NCBI GenBank assembly: GCA_963746175.1
Contig: CAVVAH010000001.1
Location: 248,001 to 312,000 of the forward strand
DNA length: 64,000 nucleotides
Direction: 5' to 3'
Origin: CAVVAH01 sp963746175
GTDB taxonomy: Bacteria > Actinomycetota > Actinomycetes > JACCUZ01
Positions 1 to 23,084 of the stretch are shown here, one piece after another. Under the pieces are notes generated by a model that was not told the DNA's origin, searched no databases, and saw only the letters and a program-made list of their open reading frames with translations. The translations under genes and the position numbers were made by a program. Numbering within the stretch: the stretch's first letter is position 1; each line of letters starts with the position of its first letter.

Positions 1-93
1 ACCCCCGGCCGGTGTCCGGACGACCGGGGACGGTGCGCGAGCACGATCAATCCCGTGGTCACGGTCGGTAGTCTCGGACGGGTGGCAGGGGTC

Positions 94-1143
94 ATGTCGA
101 CCTACGACGACCACCCCGACGGGCTGGTCGTCGCTGACGCACGCGGCGTCGTCGTCGTGTTCAACGCGGCTGCGGAGAAGATCACCGGCACCAGTGCCCA
201 GGCCGCGCTCGGCAAGGACCTGGCCGACGCCCTCCCGCTGGAGGGCCTGGACGGCCGGGCCTGGTGGCCGTGCGCCCGGCCGTACGACGGCCTCCGCAGC
301 GCCACCGGCCACCCGGAGCGCAACCTCATCCTGCCCGGTGGCCAGGAGGTCCTGGTCACGGCGCGGTACCTGCGCGACGAGCCACGCGGTCCGGTGCGGG
401 GTGTGGTGGTCGCGGTGCGCGGCACCCGGCACCGGGCGCGCGAGGAGCTCAGCCGGGCCGAGCTGGTGTCGACCGTCGCCCACGAGCTGCGCTCGCCGCT
501 CACCAGCGTCAAGGGCTTCACCGCGACCCTGCTCGCCAAGTGGGACCGGTTCACCGACGAGCAGAAGCGCCTCATGCTCGAGACGGTCGAGGCCGACGCC
601 GACCGGGTCACCCGGCTGATCACCGAGCTGCTCGACATCGCCCGGATCGACTCGCACCGGCTCGCCGTGCGCCGGCAGCCGGTCGACCTGGACAAGGTGC
701 TGCACCGGCACGTGGCCTCGATGGAGGCGCGGGGCGAGGACCACGGACGGTTCGTCGTGAAGATCGCCGACGGCATCCCGGAGATGTGGGTCGACGCCGA
801 CAAGCTGGACCAGGTGATCGGCAACCTGCTGGAGAACGCCGTGCGGCACGGTTCCGGGACCGTGACGATCTGCGCCGAGCCGACCGGCGAGCACGACGGC
901 GCGGGACCCGGCGCCTCGGTGACGGTCACCGATGAGGGCGAGGGCATCCCGCAGGAGGCGCGCGACCGGGTGTTCACCCGGTTCTGGCGGTCCGGCCGGC
1001 GCGGCGGCACCGGCCTCGGCCTCTACATCGTCCGCGGTCTGGTCGAGGCGCACGGCGGCCACATCGAGGTCGGGCAGGCGCCGTCCGGCGGTGCGAGGTT
1101 CCGATTCGTGCTGCCCGCCGCGACCCCCGACTTCGCCGACTGA
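94..1143 (+). CDS. PAS-domain sensor histidine kinase
   Basis: Predicted cytoplasmic two-component sensor kinase of 349 residues. A PAS-like region (about residues 8-110) is followed by a HisKA dimerisation helix with the H-box '[13 protein letters not shown]' (phospho-accepting His at about 130), an N-box with '[10 protein letters not shown]' (about 244), a G1 box 'DEGEGIP' (about 280) and a G2 box '[10 protein letters not shown]'. I see no membrane segment, so it probably senses a cytoplasmic signal or works with a partner. I prefer the ATG at 94 because a possible -10 hexamer TAGTCT (69-74) lies just before it. An in-frame GTG at 55 would add 13 residues. No response regulator lies next to it in this window; one could lie to the left. 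Next gene downstream is pheS, 119 bases away. Confidence 0.88.
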   Translation: MSTYDDHPDGLVVADARGVVVVFNAAAEKITGTSAQAALGKDLADALPLEGLDGRAWWPCARPYDGLRSATGHPERNLILPGGQEVLVTARYLRDEPRGPVRGVVVAVRGTRHRAREELSRAELVSTVAHELRSPLTSVKGFTATLLAKWDRFTDEQKRLMLETVEADADRVTRLITELLDIARIDSHRLAVRRQPVDLDKVLHRHVASMEARGEDHGRFVVKIADGIPEMWVDADKLDQVIGNLLENAVRHGSGTVTICAEPTGEHDGAGPGASVTVTDEGEGIPQEARDRVFTRFWRSGRRGGTGLGLYIVRGLVEAHGGHIEVGQAPSGGARFRFVLPAATPDFAD

Positions 1144-1223
1144 CGCGAGGTCCCGGGCCGGCGGGCCGGAGCAGGACCGTCCACCCCCGCGCGGCCGTCC
1201 GTCGTCCGACCTGCGACGACGCC

Positions 1224-2371
<1,148 letters not shown>

Positions 2372-2372
<1 letters not shown>

Positions 2373-4852
2373 TGCGCGCCCCGCTGTCCTGGCTGCGCGA
2401 GTACGCCGACCTGCCGGACGACGTCACCGGCCGCGAGCTCGGGGACCGGCTGGTGGCCGCCGGCCTCGAGGTGGAGACGGTCCACCGGCCGGGTCACGAC
2501 ATCACCGGCCCGGTCGTGCTCGGCCGGGTGCTCGGGTTCGAGGAGGAGACCGCCAGCAACGGCAAGACCGTGCGCTGGTGCCAGGTCGACGTCGGTGAGG
2601 CGGAGCCACGGGGCATCGTCTGCGGCGCGCTGAACTTCGCGGTCGGCGACGTCGTCGTGGTGGCACTGCCCGGCGCGACACTGCCCGGCGGGTTCGGCAT
2701 CTCCGCGCGCAAGACCTACGGCCACGTGAGCGACGGCATGATCTGCTCCAGCCGCGAGCTGGGCACCGGCGACGACCACACCGGCATCCTCGTGCTTCCC
2801 GACGACGTCGTCGGCGACGCGGCGCTCGGCGCAGACGCGGTCGACGTGCTCGGGCTGCGCGACGAGGTGCTCGACATCGCCGTGACGCCGGACCGCTCGT
2901 ACGCGCTGTCGATGCGCGGCATCGCGCGAGAGGCGGCGACGGCGTACGGCGTGGCGTTCCACGACCCGGCGGCGCTCGACGTTCTGCCGGTGGACGGCAA
3001 CGGGCACGCCGGCGTCGTCGCCGACCCGACGGCGGCCGACCGTCTCGTGCTGCGCACCGTGTCCGGTCTCGACCCGGCCGCGGCGACCCCGATGTGGATG
3101 TCGCGGCGGTTGCTGCTCTGCGGGATGCGCCCCGTGTCGCTGGCCGTCGACGTCACCAACTACGTGATGCTCGAGCTCGGCCAGCCGCTGCACGCGTTCG
3201 ACCGCGGCCGGCTGCAAGGGGCCGTGACCGTCCGCCGGGCCGAGCCGTGCGAGACGCTGGAGACGCTGGACCACGTCCGCCGGACGCTGGATCCCGAGGA
3301 CGTCGTCATCGCCGACGACCGCGGGGCGGTCGGGCTGGCCGGCACCATGGGCGGGCTGACGACCGAGGTCGACGCGGGGTCCACCGACCTCGTCATCGAG
3401 GCCGCGCACTTCGACCCCGTGAGCGTCGCCCGGATGGCCCGGCGGCACAAGCTGTCGTCCGAGGCGTCCCGGCGCTTCGAGCGCGGCGTCGACCACGACC
3501 TGCCGCCGGTCGCGTCGACCCGGGCCGTCCGGCTGCTGGGCGACCTCGGGGGCGCGACGTACGTCGGGTCGACCGAGGTGCGGCACCCCGCCGCGGTCCG
3601 GCACGTCGAGCTCGACCCGGCCCGGCCCGGTCGCACCGCCGGCCTGCCGATCGACGCGGCCGAGGTGGAGCGCCGGCTCCGGGAGGTCGGCTGCGAGGTC
3701 GACGCGTCGTCGGTGCCGTGGGTGGTGACCCCGCCGTCCTGGCGCCCCGACATCGCGTACCCCGCCGACCTCGACGAGGAGGTCATCCGGCTGGTCGGGT
3801 ACGACTCGGTGCCCGCGCTGCTGCCGAAGGCGCCGGCCGGGCCCGGCTACTCGGAACGGCAGCGGCTGCGCCGCCGGATCGGCCTCACGCTGGCGCACGC
3901 CGGCTACGTCGAGGCGCCGTCGTACCCCTTCCTGGGGCCGGCCGACATCGACGCGCTCGGGCTGCCGGACGGCGACGACCGGCGCAACGCGCTGCGGCTG
4001 GCGAACCCGCTCAACGACGAGGAGCCGCTGCTCCGCACCACGCTGCTGCCCGGGCTGCTCGCCGCCCTGCGCCGCAACGTCGGCCGCGGCACGCACGACG
4101 TGGCGCTCTTCGAGGTCGGGCCGGTCTTCCGGCCCGGCCCGGACCCGCTGCCTCGCCCGCCACGACCGGCCGTCGACCGCCGGCCGGACGACGACGAGGT
4201 CGCGGCGCTCGATGCCGCGCTGCCGGCGCAGCCGCTGCGGGTCGGTGCGGTGCTCGCCGGTGCCCGCGAGCTGGCCGGCTGGTGGGGGCCGGGACGGTCG
4301 GCGAGCTGGGCGGACGCCGTCGAGGCGGCCCGGTCGGTCGCTCGTGCGGCCGGTGTCGAGGTCACGACCAGGGCCGACGAGCACGCGCCGTGGCACCCCG
4401 GCCGGTGCGCGGCCGTGCTGCGCGACGGCGCCGTGGTGGGGCACGCCGGCGAGCTGCACCCGCGCGTCGTCGAGGCGCTCGCCCTGCCGGACCGGACCTG
4501 CGCGATGGAGGTCGACCTCGACCTGCTCGGCGCGCGGACCGACCCGGTGCCGGCGCCCCGTCTGTCGACGTACCCACCGGCGACGCAGGACGTGGCGCTG
4601 GTCGTGGACGCGCACGTGCCCGCCGCCGACGTGGAGGCCGCCCTGCGGTCCGGCGCGGGGGAGCTGCTCGAGTCGCTGCGGCTGTTCGACGTCTACCGCG
4701 GCGAGCAGGTGGGCGAGGGCAAGGCGTCACTGGCCTACGCCCTGCGGTTCCGCGCGCCCGACCGCACCCTCACGGTCGAGGAGACCTCCGCCTTCCGTGA
4801 GGCGGCGGTCGCCGAGGCGCACCGGCGGGTCGGCGCCGTCCAGCGCGCCTGA
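2372..4852 (+). CDS. pheT: Phenylalanyl-tRNA synthetase beta subunit
   Basis: Large subunit (826 residues), the usual bacterial length. It carries an N-terminal OB-fold tRNA-binding domain (about residues 40-150, '[10 protein letters not shown]'), B3/4 editing and B5 domains, a catalytic-like core and a C-terminal ferredoxin-fold anticodon-binding domain ('[18 protein letters not shown]' region to the end). The GTG at 2372 is chosen because it starts directly on the pheS stop and the encoded '[11 protein letters not shown]' is the expected family N terminus. The frame is open far upstream, but that part overlaps pheS and is not protein-like. The stop overlaps the ATG of the next gene by one base. 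Confidence 0.97.
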
Positions 4853-5661
4853 TGACGGCCGCCGGTCAGGTCGCGCTGGTCTCCGGCGCGGGGCGGGGGA
4901 TCGGTCGCGAGATCGCCCTCGCCCTGGCGGCCGACGGCCTGCTGCTGGGACTGCTCGGCCGCGACCGCGGCCGGCTCGACGCGGTCCACGACGAGGTCCT
5001 GGCCTCCGGCGGTCGTGCCGTCGTCGTGGTGGCCGACGTCACCCGCCGGGACCAGGTCGGCGACGCGGTCCGCGCGGTCAGCCGCGAGCTGGGGCCGGTC
5101 GACCTGCTGGTGAGCAACGCCGGCCGGCGCGAGCGGGCGGCCGCCGCCCCGTGGGAGGCCGACCCCGACGACTGGTGGCGGGTCGTCGAGACCAACCTGC
5201 GTGGCCCGCTCCTGCTGCTGCAGGCGGTGGTGCCGACGATGGTGCGGCGCGGCGCCGGCAGGGTCCTGCACGTCGGCAGCGGGATGGGTCAGCGACCGAA
5301 CCCCGACTGGTCGGCGTACGCCGTGTCCAAGGCGGGCCTGTCCCGCCTCACCGACTCGCTGGCAGCGGCGCTCGACGGGACCGGCGTCGTGGTCCTCGAG
5401 ATCAGCCCGGGACTGGTCCGCACCGACATGACCGAGACCATGTGGGGGCCGCCGGACGAGCAGAGCTGGAACGACCCGGTGCGGATCGTCGACGCCGTCG
5501 TCCGCTTCGCGCGCGGCGACCTCGACCCGCTGCACGGGCGGTTCGTGCACGCCGCCCGCGACGACCTCGACGCCGTGCTCGCGGCCGCACCGCAGCTGGT
5601 GGCGCGCGACGCCCGCACCCTCCGCCTCCGGCCGTACGGCGCCGACGACCCGCTCGCCTGA
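4852..5661 (+). CDS. SDR-family NAD(P)-dependent oxidoreductase
   Basis: Classical short-chain dehydrogenase/reductase of 269 residues. It shows the cofactor motif 'SGAGRGIG' at the N terminus, the 'SNAG' motif, a catalytic serine in 'VGSGMGQ', and the catalytic pair Tyr156 and Lys160 in 'YAVSK'. The substrate cannot be read from the sequence. Its ATG overlaps the pheT stop, so it is probably co-transcribed with pheST, although nothing links it functionally to tRNA charging. Confidence 0.92.
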   Translation: MTAAGQVALVSGAGRGIGREIALALAADGLLLGLLGRDRGRLDAVHDEVLASGGRAVVVVADVTRRDQVGDAVRAVSRELGPVDLLVSNAGRRERAAAAPWEADPDDWWRVVETNLRGPLLLLQAVVPTMVRRGAGRVLHVGSGMGQRPNPDWSAYAVSKAGLSRLTDSLAAALDGTGVVVLEISPGLVRTDMTETMWGPPDEQSWNDPVRIVDAVVRFARGDLDPLHGRFVHAARDDLDAVLAAAPQLVARDARTLRLRPYGADDPLA

Positions 5662-5741
5662 GCGCGGTCGACTGTCCGGCTGACCTGCCCGGCCGACCTG
5701 CGCGGTTAGGCGCTGTCGGGGTGCGCTGGCAGGATGCCGGG

Positions 5742-6419
5742 ATGCCCGAGACGTCTGAGACGACCGGTTCGCCCGAGCTGCCGACCGTCCTCGACTTCTG
5801 GGAGCAGGAGTCCGCCGGCTACGACGAGGAGGTCGACCACGGCCTGCGCGACGAGCGAGCCCGCGAGGCCTGGCGGGCCCGGCTGACCGAGTGGCTGCCC
5901 GCCGAGCCGTCCGACCTGCTCGACCTGGGGTGCGGCACCGGCTCGCTCTCGCGGCTCGCGCTGGACGCCGGTCACCGGGTGGTCGGCGTCGACCTGACGC
6001 CGGGCATGGTCACCCAGGCCCGGGAGAAGTGCCCCGAGGGCCGGTTCCTCGTCGGCGACGCCTCGCTGCCGCCGGTGGGCGAGCAGCGCTTCGACGTGCT
6101 GATGGCCCGGCACCTGCTCTGGACGCTCCCCGACCCGCACGCCGTGCTGGCGCGCTGGGTCTCGCTGGTCCGGCCGGGCGGCCGGCTGGTGCTCGTCGAG
6201 GGCCGCTGGTGGCCGGCGAGCAGCGGGGCGGTGACGCCGTACGCCCAGGGGACCGAGGCGATGCCGTGGCAGGGCGGGGTCCGGGCCGAGGACCTGGTGG
6301 CGGCGCTCGACCCGCTGGTCGAGCGGCTGGAGGTGGTCTGCCTCAGCGACGACGACGCCCTGTGGGGCCGGGCTGTCGACGACGAGCGGTACGCCGTGGT
6401 GGCGCGTACCCGGGACTGA
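5742..6419 (+). CDS. Class I SAM-dependent methyltransferase
   Basis: Small-molecule-type methyltransferase of 225 residues. Motif I is 'LLDLGCGTGSLSRLA', followed by the acidic residue in 'VVGVDLTPGM' and a post-motif 'WVSLVRPGGRLVLVEG'. The substrate is unknown. The ATG at 5742 follows a CAGGAT hexamer by six bases (GCCGGG), so it may be a leaderless start. The stop lies 11 bases before the ArgR-type boxes of argC. Confidence 0.88.
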   Translation: MPETSETTGSPELPTVLDFWEQESAGYDEEVDHGLRDERAREAWRARLTEWLPAEPSDLLDLGCGTGSLSRLALDAGHRVVGVDLTPGMVTQAREKCPEGRFLVGDASLPPVGEQRFDVLMARHLLWTLPDPHAVLARWVSLVRPGGRLVLVEGRWWPASSGAVTPYAQGTEAMPWQGGVRAEDLVAALDPLVERLEVVCLSDDDALWGRAVDDERYAVVARTRD

Positions 6420-6430
6420 CCCGACCACGT

Positions 6431-7499
<1,069 letters not shown>

Positions 7500-7505
7500 G
7501 CGAAT

Positions 7506-7581
7506 CCCCACGAAACTGCTCGCCGCGAGGGTCGTCGACGCCGTCCGATCCGTCGCGCTCGCACTTCCGCGGGGGCCCCGA
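7506..7581 (+). repeat. Dispersed palindromic element, copy 1 (argC-argJ gap)
   Basis: Fills almost all of the argC-argJ gap. It starts with CCCCACGAAACTGCTCGC and ends with GCGGGGGCCCCGA directly against the argJ ATG. The ends match two other places in the window (10832-10877 and 39064-39110). The CCCC/GGGG ends could close a hairpin close to the argJ start. No ribosome binding site other than the G-run is visible before argJ. Confidence 0.6.
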
Positions 7582-8733
7582 ATGAGTGTCACCGCGGCTC
7601 ACGGGTTCCGGGCCGCCGGCGTCGCGGCCGGGCTCAAGTCCACCGGTCTCCTCGACGTCGCGCTGGTCGTGAACGACGGGCCCCACCCGGCCGGCGCCGG
7701 GGTCTTCACCGCCAACCGGGTCAAGGCGGCACCCGTCGTCTGGACGCAGCAGGTCGTGCGCGACGGCCGGGTGGACGCGGTCGTCCTCAACTCCGGCGGT
7801 GCGAACGCCTGCACCGGGCCGGCCGGGTTCCAGGACACCCACGCCACCGCGGAGTGGGCAGCGATGGCGCTCGGCATCTCGGCCGGCGACGTCGCCGTCT
7901 GCTCCACGGGTCTGATCGGCGAGCGGCTCCCCGTCGACAGCCTGCTGGCCGGCGTCGACGCCGCGGTGCCGCTGCTCGCGGTGTCCGGTGCCGACGACGC
8001 GGCGCGGGCGATCATGACCACCGACAGCGTCCCCAAGCAGTCGGTGGCCGTCGGCGCCGGCTTCCTGGTCGGCGGCATGGCCAAGGGAGCGGGCATGCTC
8101 GCGCCCGGCCTCGCAACGATGCTCGCGGTCGTGACGACCGACGCGGTCGTCGAGCCCACGGTCCTCGACGTCGTCCTCCGCCAGGCCACGTCGACGACGT
8201 TCGACCGGGTCGACTCCGACGGCTGCATGTCCACCAACGACACGGTGCTGCTGCTCGCCTCCGGTGCGTCCGGCGTGACGCCGACCACGGAGCAGCTGCT
8301 CGTGGCCGTCGAGGCGGTGTGCGCCGACCTGGCCCGGCAGCTGGTCGACGACGCCGAGGGAGCTTCCAAGTCCATCGCGGTCCAGGTGGTGCGGGCGGCC
8401 TCGGTGACCGACGCCGTGACCGTGGCGCGGGCGGTCTCCCGGAGCAACCTGCTCAAGTGCGCCATCCACGGCGAGGACCCCAACTGGGGCCGGGTGCTCA
8501 GCGCCGTCGGCACCACCGACGCGGTCTTCGAGCCGGAACACCTGGCGGTCGCGCTCAACGGCGTCTGGGTCTGCCGCGACGGTGCCGCCGCCGAGGACCG
8601 CGCCAAGTGCGACCTGTCCGACCGCGAGGTCACCGTCACCGTCGACCTCGGCGCCGGCGAGCAGGAGGCGACGGTCTGGACCAACGACCTCACCGCGGCG
8701 TACGTGCACGAGAACTCGGCCTACGCGACATGA
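7582..8733 (+). CDS. argJ: Bifunctional glutamate N-acetyltransferase / ornithine acetyltransferase
   Basis: Catalyses the recycling step of the arginine pathway, moving acetyl from N-acetylornithine to glutamate. The family also makes N-acetylglutamate from acetyl-CoA. It is 383 residues long. The self-cleavage site is visible in '[17 protein letters not shown]', where the Ala-Thr bond is cut and the Thr becomes the nucleophile of the beta chain. The oxyanion motif '[10 protein letters not shown]' is present. Its TGA overlaps the argB ATG (ATGA), showing coupled translation. Confidence 0.97.
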   Translation: MSVTAAHGFRAAGVAAGLKSTGLLDVALVVNDGPHPAGAGVFTANRVKAAPVVWTQQVVRDGRVDAVVLNSGGANACTGPAGFQDTHATAEWAAMALGISAGDVAVCSTGLIGERLPVDSLLAGVDAAVPLLAVSGADDAARAIMTTDSVPKQSVAVGAGFLVGGMAKGAGMLAPGLATMLAVVTTDAVVEPTVLDVVLRQATSTTFDRVDSDGCMSTNDTVLLLASGASGVTPTTEQLLVAVEAVCADLARQLVDDAEGASKSIAVQVVRAASVTDAVTVARAVSRSNLLKCAIHGEDPNWGRVLSAVGTTDAVFEPEHLAVALNGVWVCRDGAAAEDRAKCDLSDREVTVTVDLGAGEQEATVWTNDLTAAYVHENSAYAT

Positions 8734-9673
8734 GCAGCCTCGAGACGAGCAGCGCCGACGTGACCGCCCCGGGCGACACGGTCGGGACCCGCCGGGCGAA
8801 GGCGCTCGAGAAGGCCGGTGTGCTGGTCGACGCGCTGCCGTGGCTCGAACGTTTCCACGGCCGCACCGTGGTCGTGAAGTTCGGCGGCAACGCGATGACC
8901 GACACGGCGCTGCAGGCGGCGTTCGCCGAGGACGTCGTCTTCCTCCGGTACGCCGGGCTGCGGCCGGTGGTCGTCCACGGCGGCGGACCGCAGATCACCC
9001 GGCAGCTGGAGAAGCTCGGCATCGAGAGCGTGTTCCAGGCCGGTCACCGCGTGACGACGCCGGAGGCGATGGACGTCGTCCGGATGGTGCTGGTCGGCCA
9101 GGTGCAGCGGGAGATCGTCGGGCTGGTCAACCAGCACGGGCCGTTCGCCGTCGGGCTCTCCGGCGAGGATGCGCACCTCTTCACCGCGGAGCAGCGGCTG
9201 CTCGAGGTCGACGGCGCGCCGGTCGACCTCGGCCTGGTCGGCGACGTCGTCGACGTCGACCCCGGCGTGGTGCAGGGCCTGGTGGCCGACGGCCGGATCC
9301 CGGTCGTCTCCAGCGTCGCCCGCGGGCTCGGCGGCGAGGTCTACAACGTCAACGCCGACACCGCGGCCGCCGCGCTGGCCGTTGCCCTGAAGGCCGAGAA
9401 GCTCGTCGTCCTGACCGACGTCGAGGGCCTGTACACCGACTGGCCGGCGGACGGGAGCAGGCCGTCGCCGGACGAGGTCGTGTCGAGCATCTCCGCCGAC
9501 GACCTCGAGGCGCTCCTCCCGTCGCTGGCCAGCGGCATGATCCCGAAGATGGACGCGTGCCTGCGGGCCGTGCGCGGCGGGGTCCCCAAGGCGCACGTCA
9601 TCGACGGCCGGGTGCCGCACGCGCTGCTCGTCGAGGTGTTCACCGACGAGGGCGTCGGCACCGAGGTTCACCC

Positions 9674-9677
<4 letters not shown>
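8730..9677 (+). CDS. argB: Acetylglutamate kinase
   Basis: Phosphorylates N-acetylglutamate. This is usually the arginine-feedback-controlled step. The protein has 315 residues, with '[12 protein letters not shown]' near the N terminus, the substrate loop '[18 protein letters not shown]', and the nucleotide-binding '[16 protein letters not shown]' and '[11 protein letters not shown]' motifs of the amino acid kinase fold. An N-terminal extension of about 30 residues before the kinase core resembles the N-terminal helix of arginine-sensitive enzymes. ATG at 8730 overlaps the argJ stop. The stop overlaps the argD ATG. Confidence 0.97.
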
Positions 9678-12371
<2,694 letters not shown>

Positions 12372-12396
12372 CCCGCACCACGTCTAGGAGAAACTC

Positions 12397-15702
<3,306 letters not shown>

Positions 15703-15751
15703 GGGATGCTGGTCGCTCACCGTCCCGACCGCAGAGAGGCACGAAACCACC

Positions 15752-17035
15752 GTGACCGCCGCCGACGAGCTCCTCGACGACCTGCAGTGGCGCGGCCTCA
15801 TCGCCCTGAGCACCGACCTCGGTGCCCTCCGCGAGGCCCTCGACGCGGGACCGGTCACCTACTACGTGGGCTTCGACCCCACGTCGCCGAGCCTGCACCA
15901 CGGACACCTCGTCCAGGTGCTCACCGCCCGGCGCCTCCAGCTGGCCGGCCACCGGCCGCTGGCGCTCGTCGGCGGGTCCACCGGCCTGATCGGTGACCCG
16001 AGGCCGACCTCCGAGCGGCGGCTGAACACCAAGGAGACCGTCGCGACCTGGGTGCAGACCATCAAGGCCCAGATCGAGCCGTTCCTGTCCTTCGAGGGCG
16101 ACAACGCTGCCGTCATGGTGAACAACCTGGACTGGACCGCGCCGATGTCCGCGATCGACTTCCTCCGCGATGTCGGCAAGCACTTCCGGGTCAACAAGAT
16201 GATCACCAAGGACGCCGTCGCCGCCCGGCTGCACTCCGAGCAGGGCATCTCCTACACGGAGTTCAGCTACCAGCTGCTGCAGGGGCTCGACTTCCTCGAG
16301 CTGCACCGCCGGTACGGCTGCGTCCTGCAGTTCGGCGGCAGCGACCAGTGGGGGAACCTCACTGCTGGGCTGGACCTCATCCACCGGGTCGAGAACGCGC
16401 CGGTGCACGCGTTCGCCACACCGCTGCTGACCCGTGCCGACGGGACCAAGTTCAGTGCCAGCGAGGGCGCTGCCCTGTGGCTCGACCCGGGGCTCACGTC
16501 GCCGTACGCCTTCTTCCAGTTCTGGCTCAACACCGACGACCGCGACGTGGTGAACTACCTCAAGGTGCTGTCGTTCCGGTCCCGCGCCGAGATCGAGGAG
16601 CTCGAGAAGGCCGTCGGCGACCGGCCGCAGGCCCGGGAGGCGCAGCGCGCGCTGGCCGAGGAGCTGACCGCGCTGGTGCACGGGGAGGCGGAGCGCGACG
16701 CGGTCGTCGCTGCGAGCCAGGCGCTGTTCGGCCGCGGGGAGCTCGCCGGTCTCGACGGCGGGACCCTCGCCGCGTCGCTGGCCGAGCTGCCGATGGCCGA
16801 GGTGACGCTCGGCGCGGAGGAGCCGCTGCTGGTCGACCTGTTCGCCGCCACCGGGCTGGCTCCCAGCAAGAGCGCGGCACGACGCGCGGTGGCGGAGGGT
16901 GGCGCGTACCTCAACAACGTCCGGGTGGAGTCGGAGGACGCCACCCTTGGCACCGCGGACCTGCTGGCGGGGGAGTGGGCGGTGCTCCGGCGCGGCAAGC
17001 GCAGCCTCGCCGCGGTCCGCGTCCGCGGCACCTGA
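15752..17035 (+). CDS. tyrS: Tyrosyl-tRNA synthetase
   Basis: Class I synthetase, 427 residues. The HIGH-like motif is 'PSLHHGHLV', the KMSKS-like motif is 'ADGTKFSASEG', and a C-terminal S4 RNA-binding domain covers about residues 360-420. The GTG at 15752 is chosen because GAGAGG lies upstream and the encoded start 'ADELLDDLQWRGLIA' matches the family. Two tandem hairpins follow the stop. Confidence 0.97.
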   Translation: MTAADELLDDLQWRGLIALSTDLGALREALDAGPVTYYVGFDPTSPSLHHGHLVQVLTARRLQLAGHRPLALVGGSTGLIGDPRPTSERRLNTKETVATWVQTIKAQIEPFLSFEGDNAAVMVNNLDWTAPMSAIDFLRDVGKHFRVNKMITKDAVAARLHSEQGISYTEFSYQLLQGLDFLELHRRYGCVLQFGGSDQWGNLTAGLDLIHRVENAPVHAFATPLLTRADGTKFSASEGAALWLDPGLTSPYAFFQFWLNTDDRDVVNYLKVLSFRSRAEIEELEKAVGDRPQAREAQRALAEELTALVHGEAERDAVVAASQALFGRGELAGLDGGTLAASLAELPMAEVTLGAEEPLLVDLFAATGLAPSKSAARRAVAEGGAYLNNVRVESEDATLGTADLLAGEWAVLRRGKRSLAAVRVRGT

Positions 17036-17063
17036 CGCTCGCGCCGACCGGCCTGAGCACGTT

Positions 17064-17106
17064 TGCCGGATGCACGGTCCGGCAGACGCCTGCCGAGCGG
17101 CAGGCG
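17064..17106 (+). terminator. Tandem hairpin terminator after tyrS
   Basis: Two hairpins follow the tyrS stop. The first is TGCCGGA (17064-17070) pairing with TCCGGCA (17078-17084). The second is CGCCTGCCG (17087-17095) pairing with CGGCAGGCG (17098-17106) across a very tight loop. There is no T-run, as is usual in actinobacteria. Confidence 0.65.
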
Positions 17107-17235
17107 CTGTGCTTCGCCCGTCCTGAGCCGCTCTGACCCGAGCCGCGCACGAGCGCACCGCGATCCGGGCGGGGACGCGACGACAACCTCCCGGACCGAC
17201 GCTGGCGGGCCCTCGCAGCCTGCTGACCAGCCGAT

Positions 17236-17265
17236 TTGCACTCCCGAGTACCGACTGTCTAGTGT
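17236..17265 (+). promoter_or_regulatory. Candidate upstream rrn promoter
   Basis: TTGCAC (17236-17241), an 18-base spacer, then TAGTGT (17260-17265). It lies about 140 bases before a better-matching promoter. Confidence 0.45.
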
Positions 17266-17400
17266 TCTCCACGTCGCCCGGCAGGGAGTGACGGACACCA
17301 GAAGGTGGCCGTTCCCGGGGTGGCCACCACGCGTGACACCCGCCGGGACCTCGGTCGCGGGACAGCGTCGCGCGCGGGGGTGGTGGAGCGGGAAACGAGT

Positions 17401-17429
17401 TTGACACCCGCAAACCGCCTAGGTAGGTT
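17401..17429 (+). promoter_or_regulatory. Main rrn promoter
   Basis: A perfect -35 TTGACA (17401-17406), a 17-base spacer and a -10 TAGGTT (17424-17429). It is about 300 bases before the 16S gene, the usual distance for an actinobacterial rRNA promoter. Confidence 0.75.
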
Positions 17430-17727
17430 AGAGCGGTTGCCCCGAGACTTGGCCGAAAGGCCCGATCTTGGTGCGCGCCCGATCCTTGAGAACTCAACAG
17501 CGTGCCAAAAGTCAATGCCAAAAACCCCGTCCGGGGACTGGCGCGGACGGCCCTTTCCGGGTCGCGAGCAACAGGCCCCGACGGAGATTCCTTTGGTACA
17601 GACAAGACAACCTAGTAATTATGCTAGTTACGTCTCTATGTGCCTAGATCGTCGACGGTCTCGCCAGATCGTCGGCACTCTACGAGTTGTCAGCACACAG
17701 GTCTTAGGGCCGGTGCTGCATAAGACA

Positions 17728-22807
<5,080 letters not shown>

Positions 22808-22852
22808 GGTTCCCGAGATGCGGTCGGTTTTCGACCCTGACATCTCCATAGA

Positions 22853-22971
22853 GTTTCGGCGGCCATACCGAGAGGGAAACGCCCGGCTCCATTCCGAACC
22901 CGGAAGCTAAGCCTCTCAGGGCCGATGGTACTGCGCGGGGGACCGCGTGGGAGAGTAGGACGCCGCCGGAC
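22853..22971 (+). rRNA. rrf: 5S ribosomal RNA
   Basis: About 119 bases. The ends GTTTCGGCGGC and GCCGCCGGAC pair to form helix I. The internal CCGAACCCGGAAGCTAAG segment is the conserved 5S loop region. Confidence 0.95.
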
Positions 22972-22980
22972 ATTCTTTCG

Positions 22981-23014
22981 TCAAGGGCCACTCCGTCATC
23001 GGGGTGGCCCTTGA
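22981..23014 (+). terminator. rrn operon terminator
   Basis: A 14-base-pair stem, TCAAGGGCCACTCC (22981-22994) with GGGGTGGCCCTTGA (23001-23014), one G-U pair and a six-base loop. It lies ten bases after 5S. Confidence 0.85.
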
Positions 23015-23084
23015 CGCATGTCCAGCCCCTGTCCGCCGCCATCGAGACACCCCGCCGCACCGCCGAACCGCTGGGAGACCCGCA

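Larger units (their letters stand above)
17107..17727 (+). other. rRNA operon promoter and leader region
   Basis: About 620 bases without a gene. It holds two candidate promoters (17236-17265 and 17401-17429) and a leader whose GC content drops clearly after about 17580. The segment CCTTGAGAACTCAACAG (17484-17500) is a typical actinobacterial rRNA leader element, and its first part, CCTTGAGAACT, recurs in the 16S-23S spacer at 19600. It probably serves antitermination or processing. Confidence 0.75.
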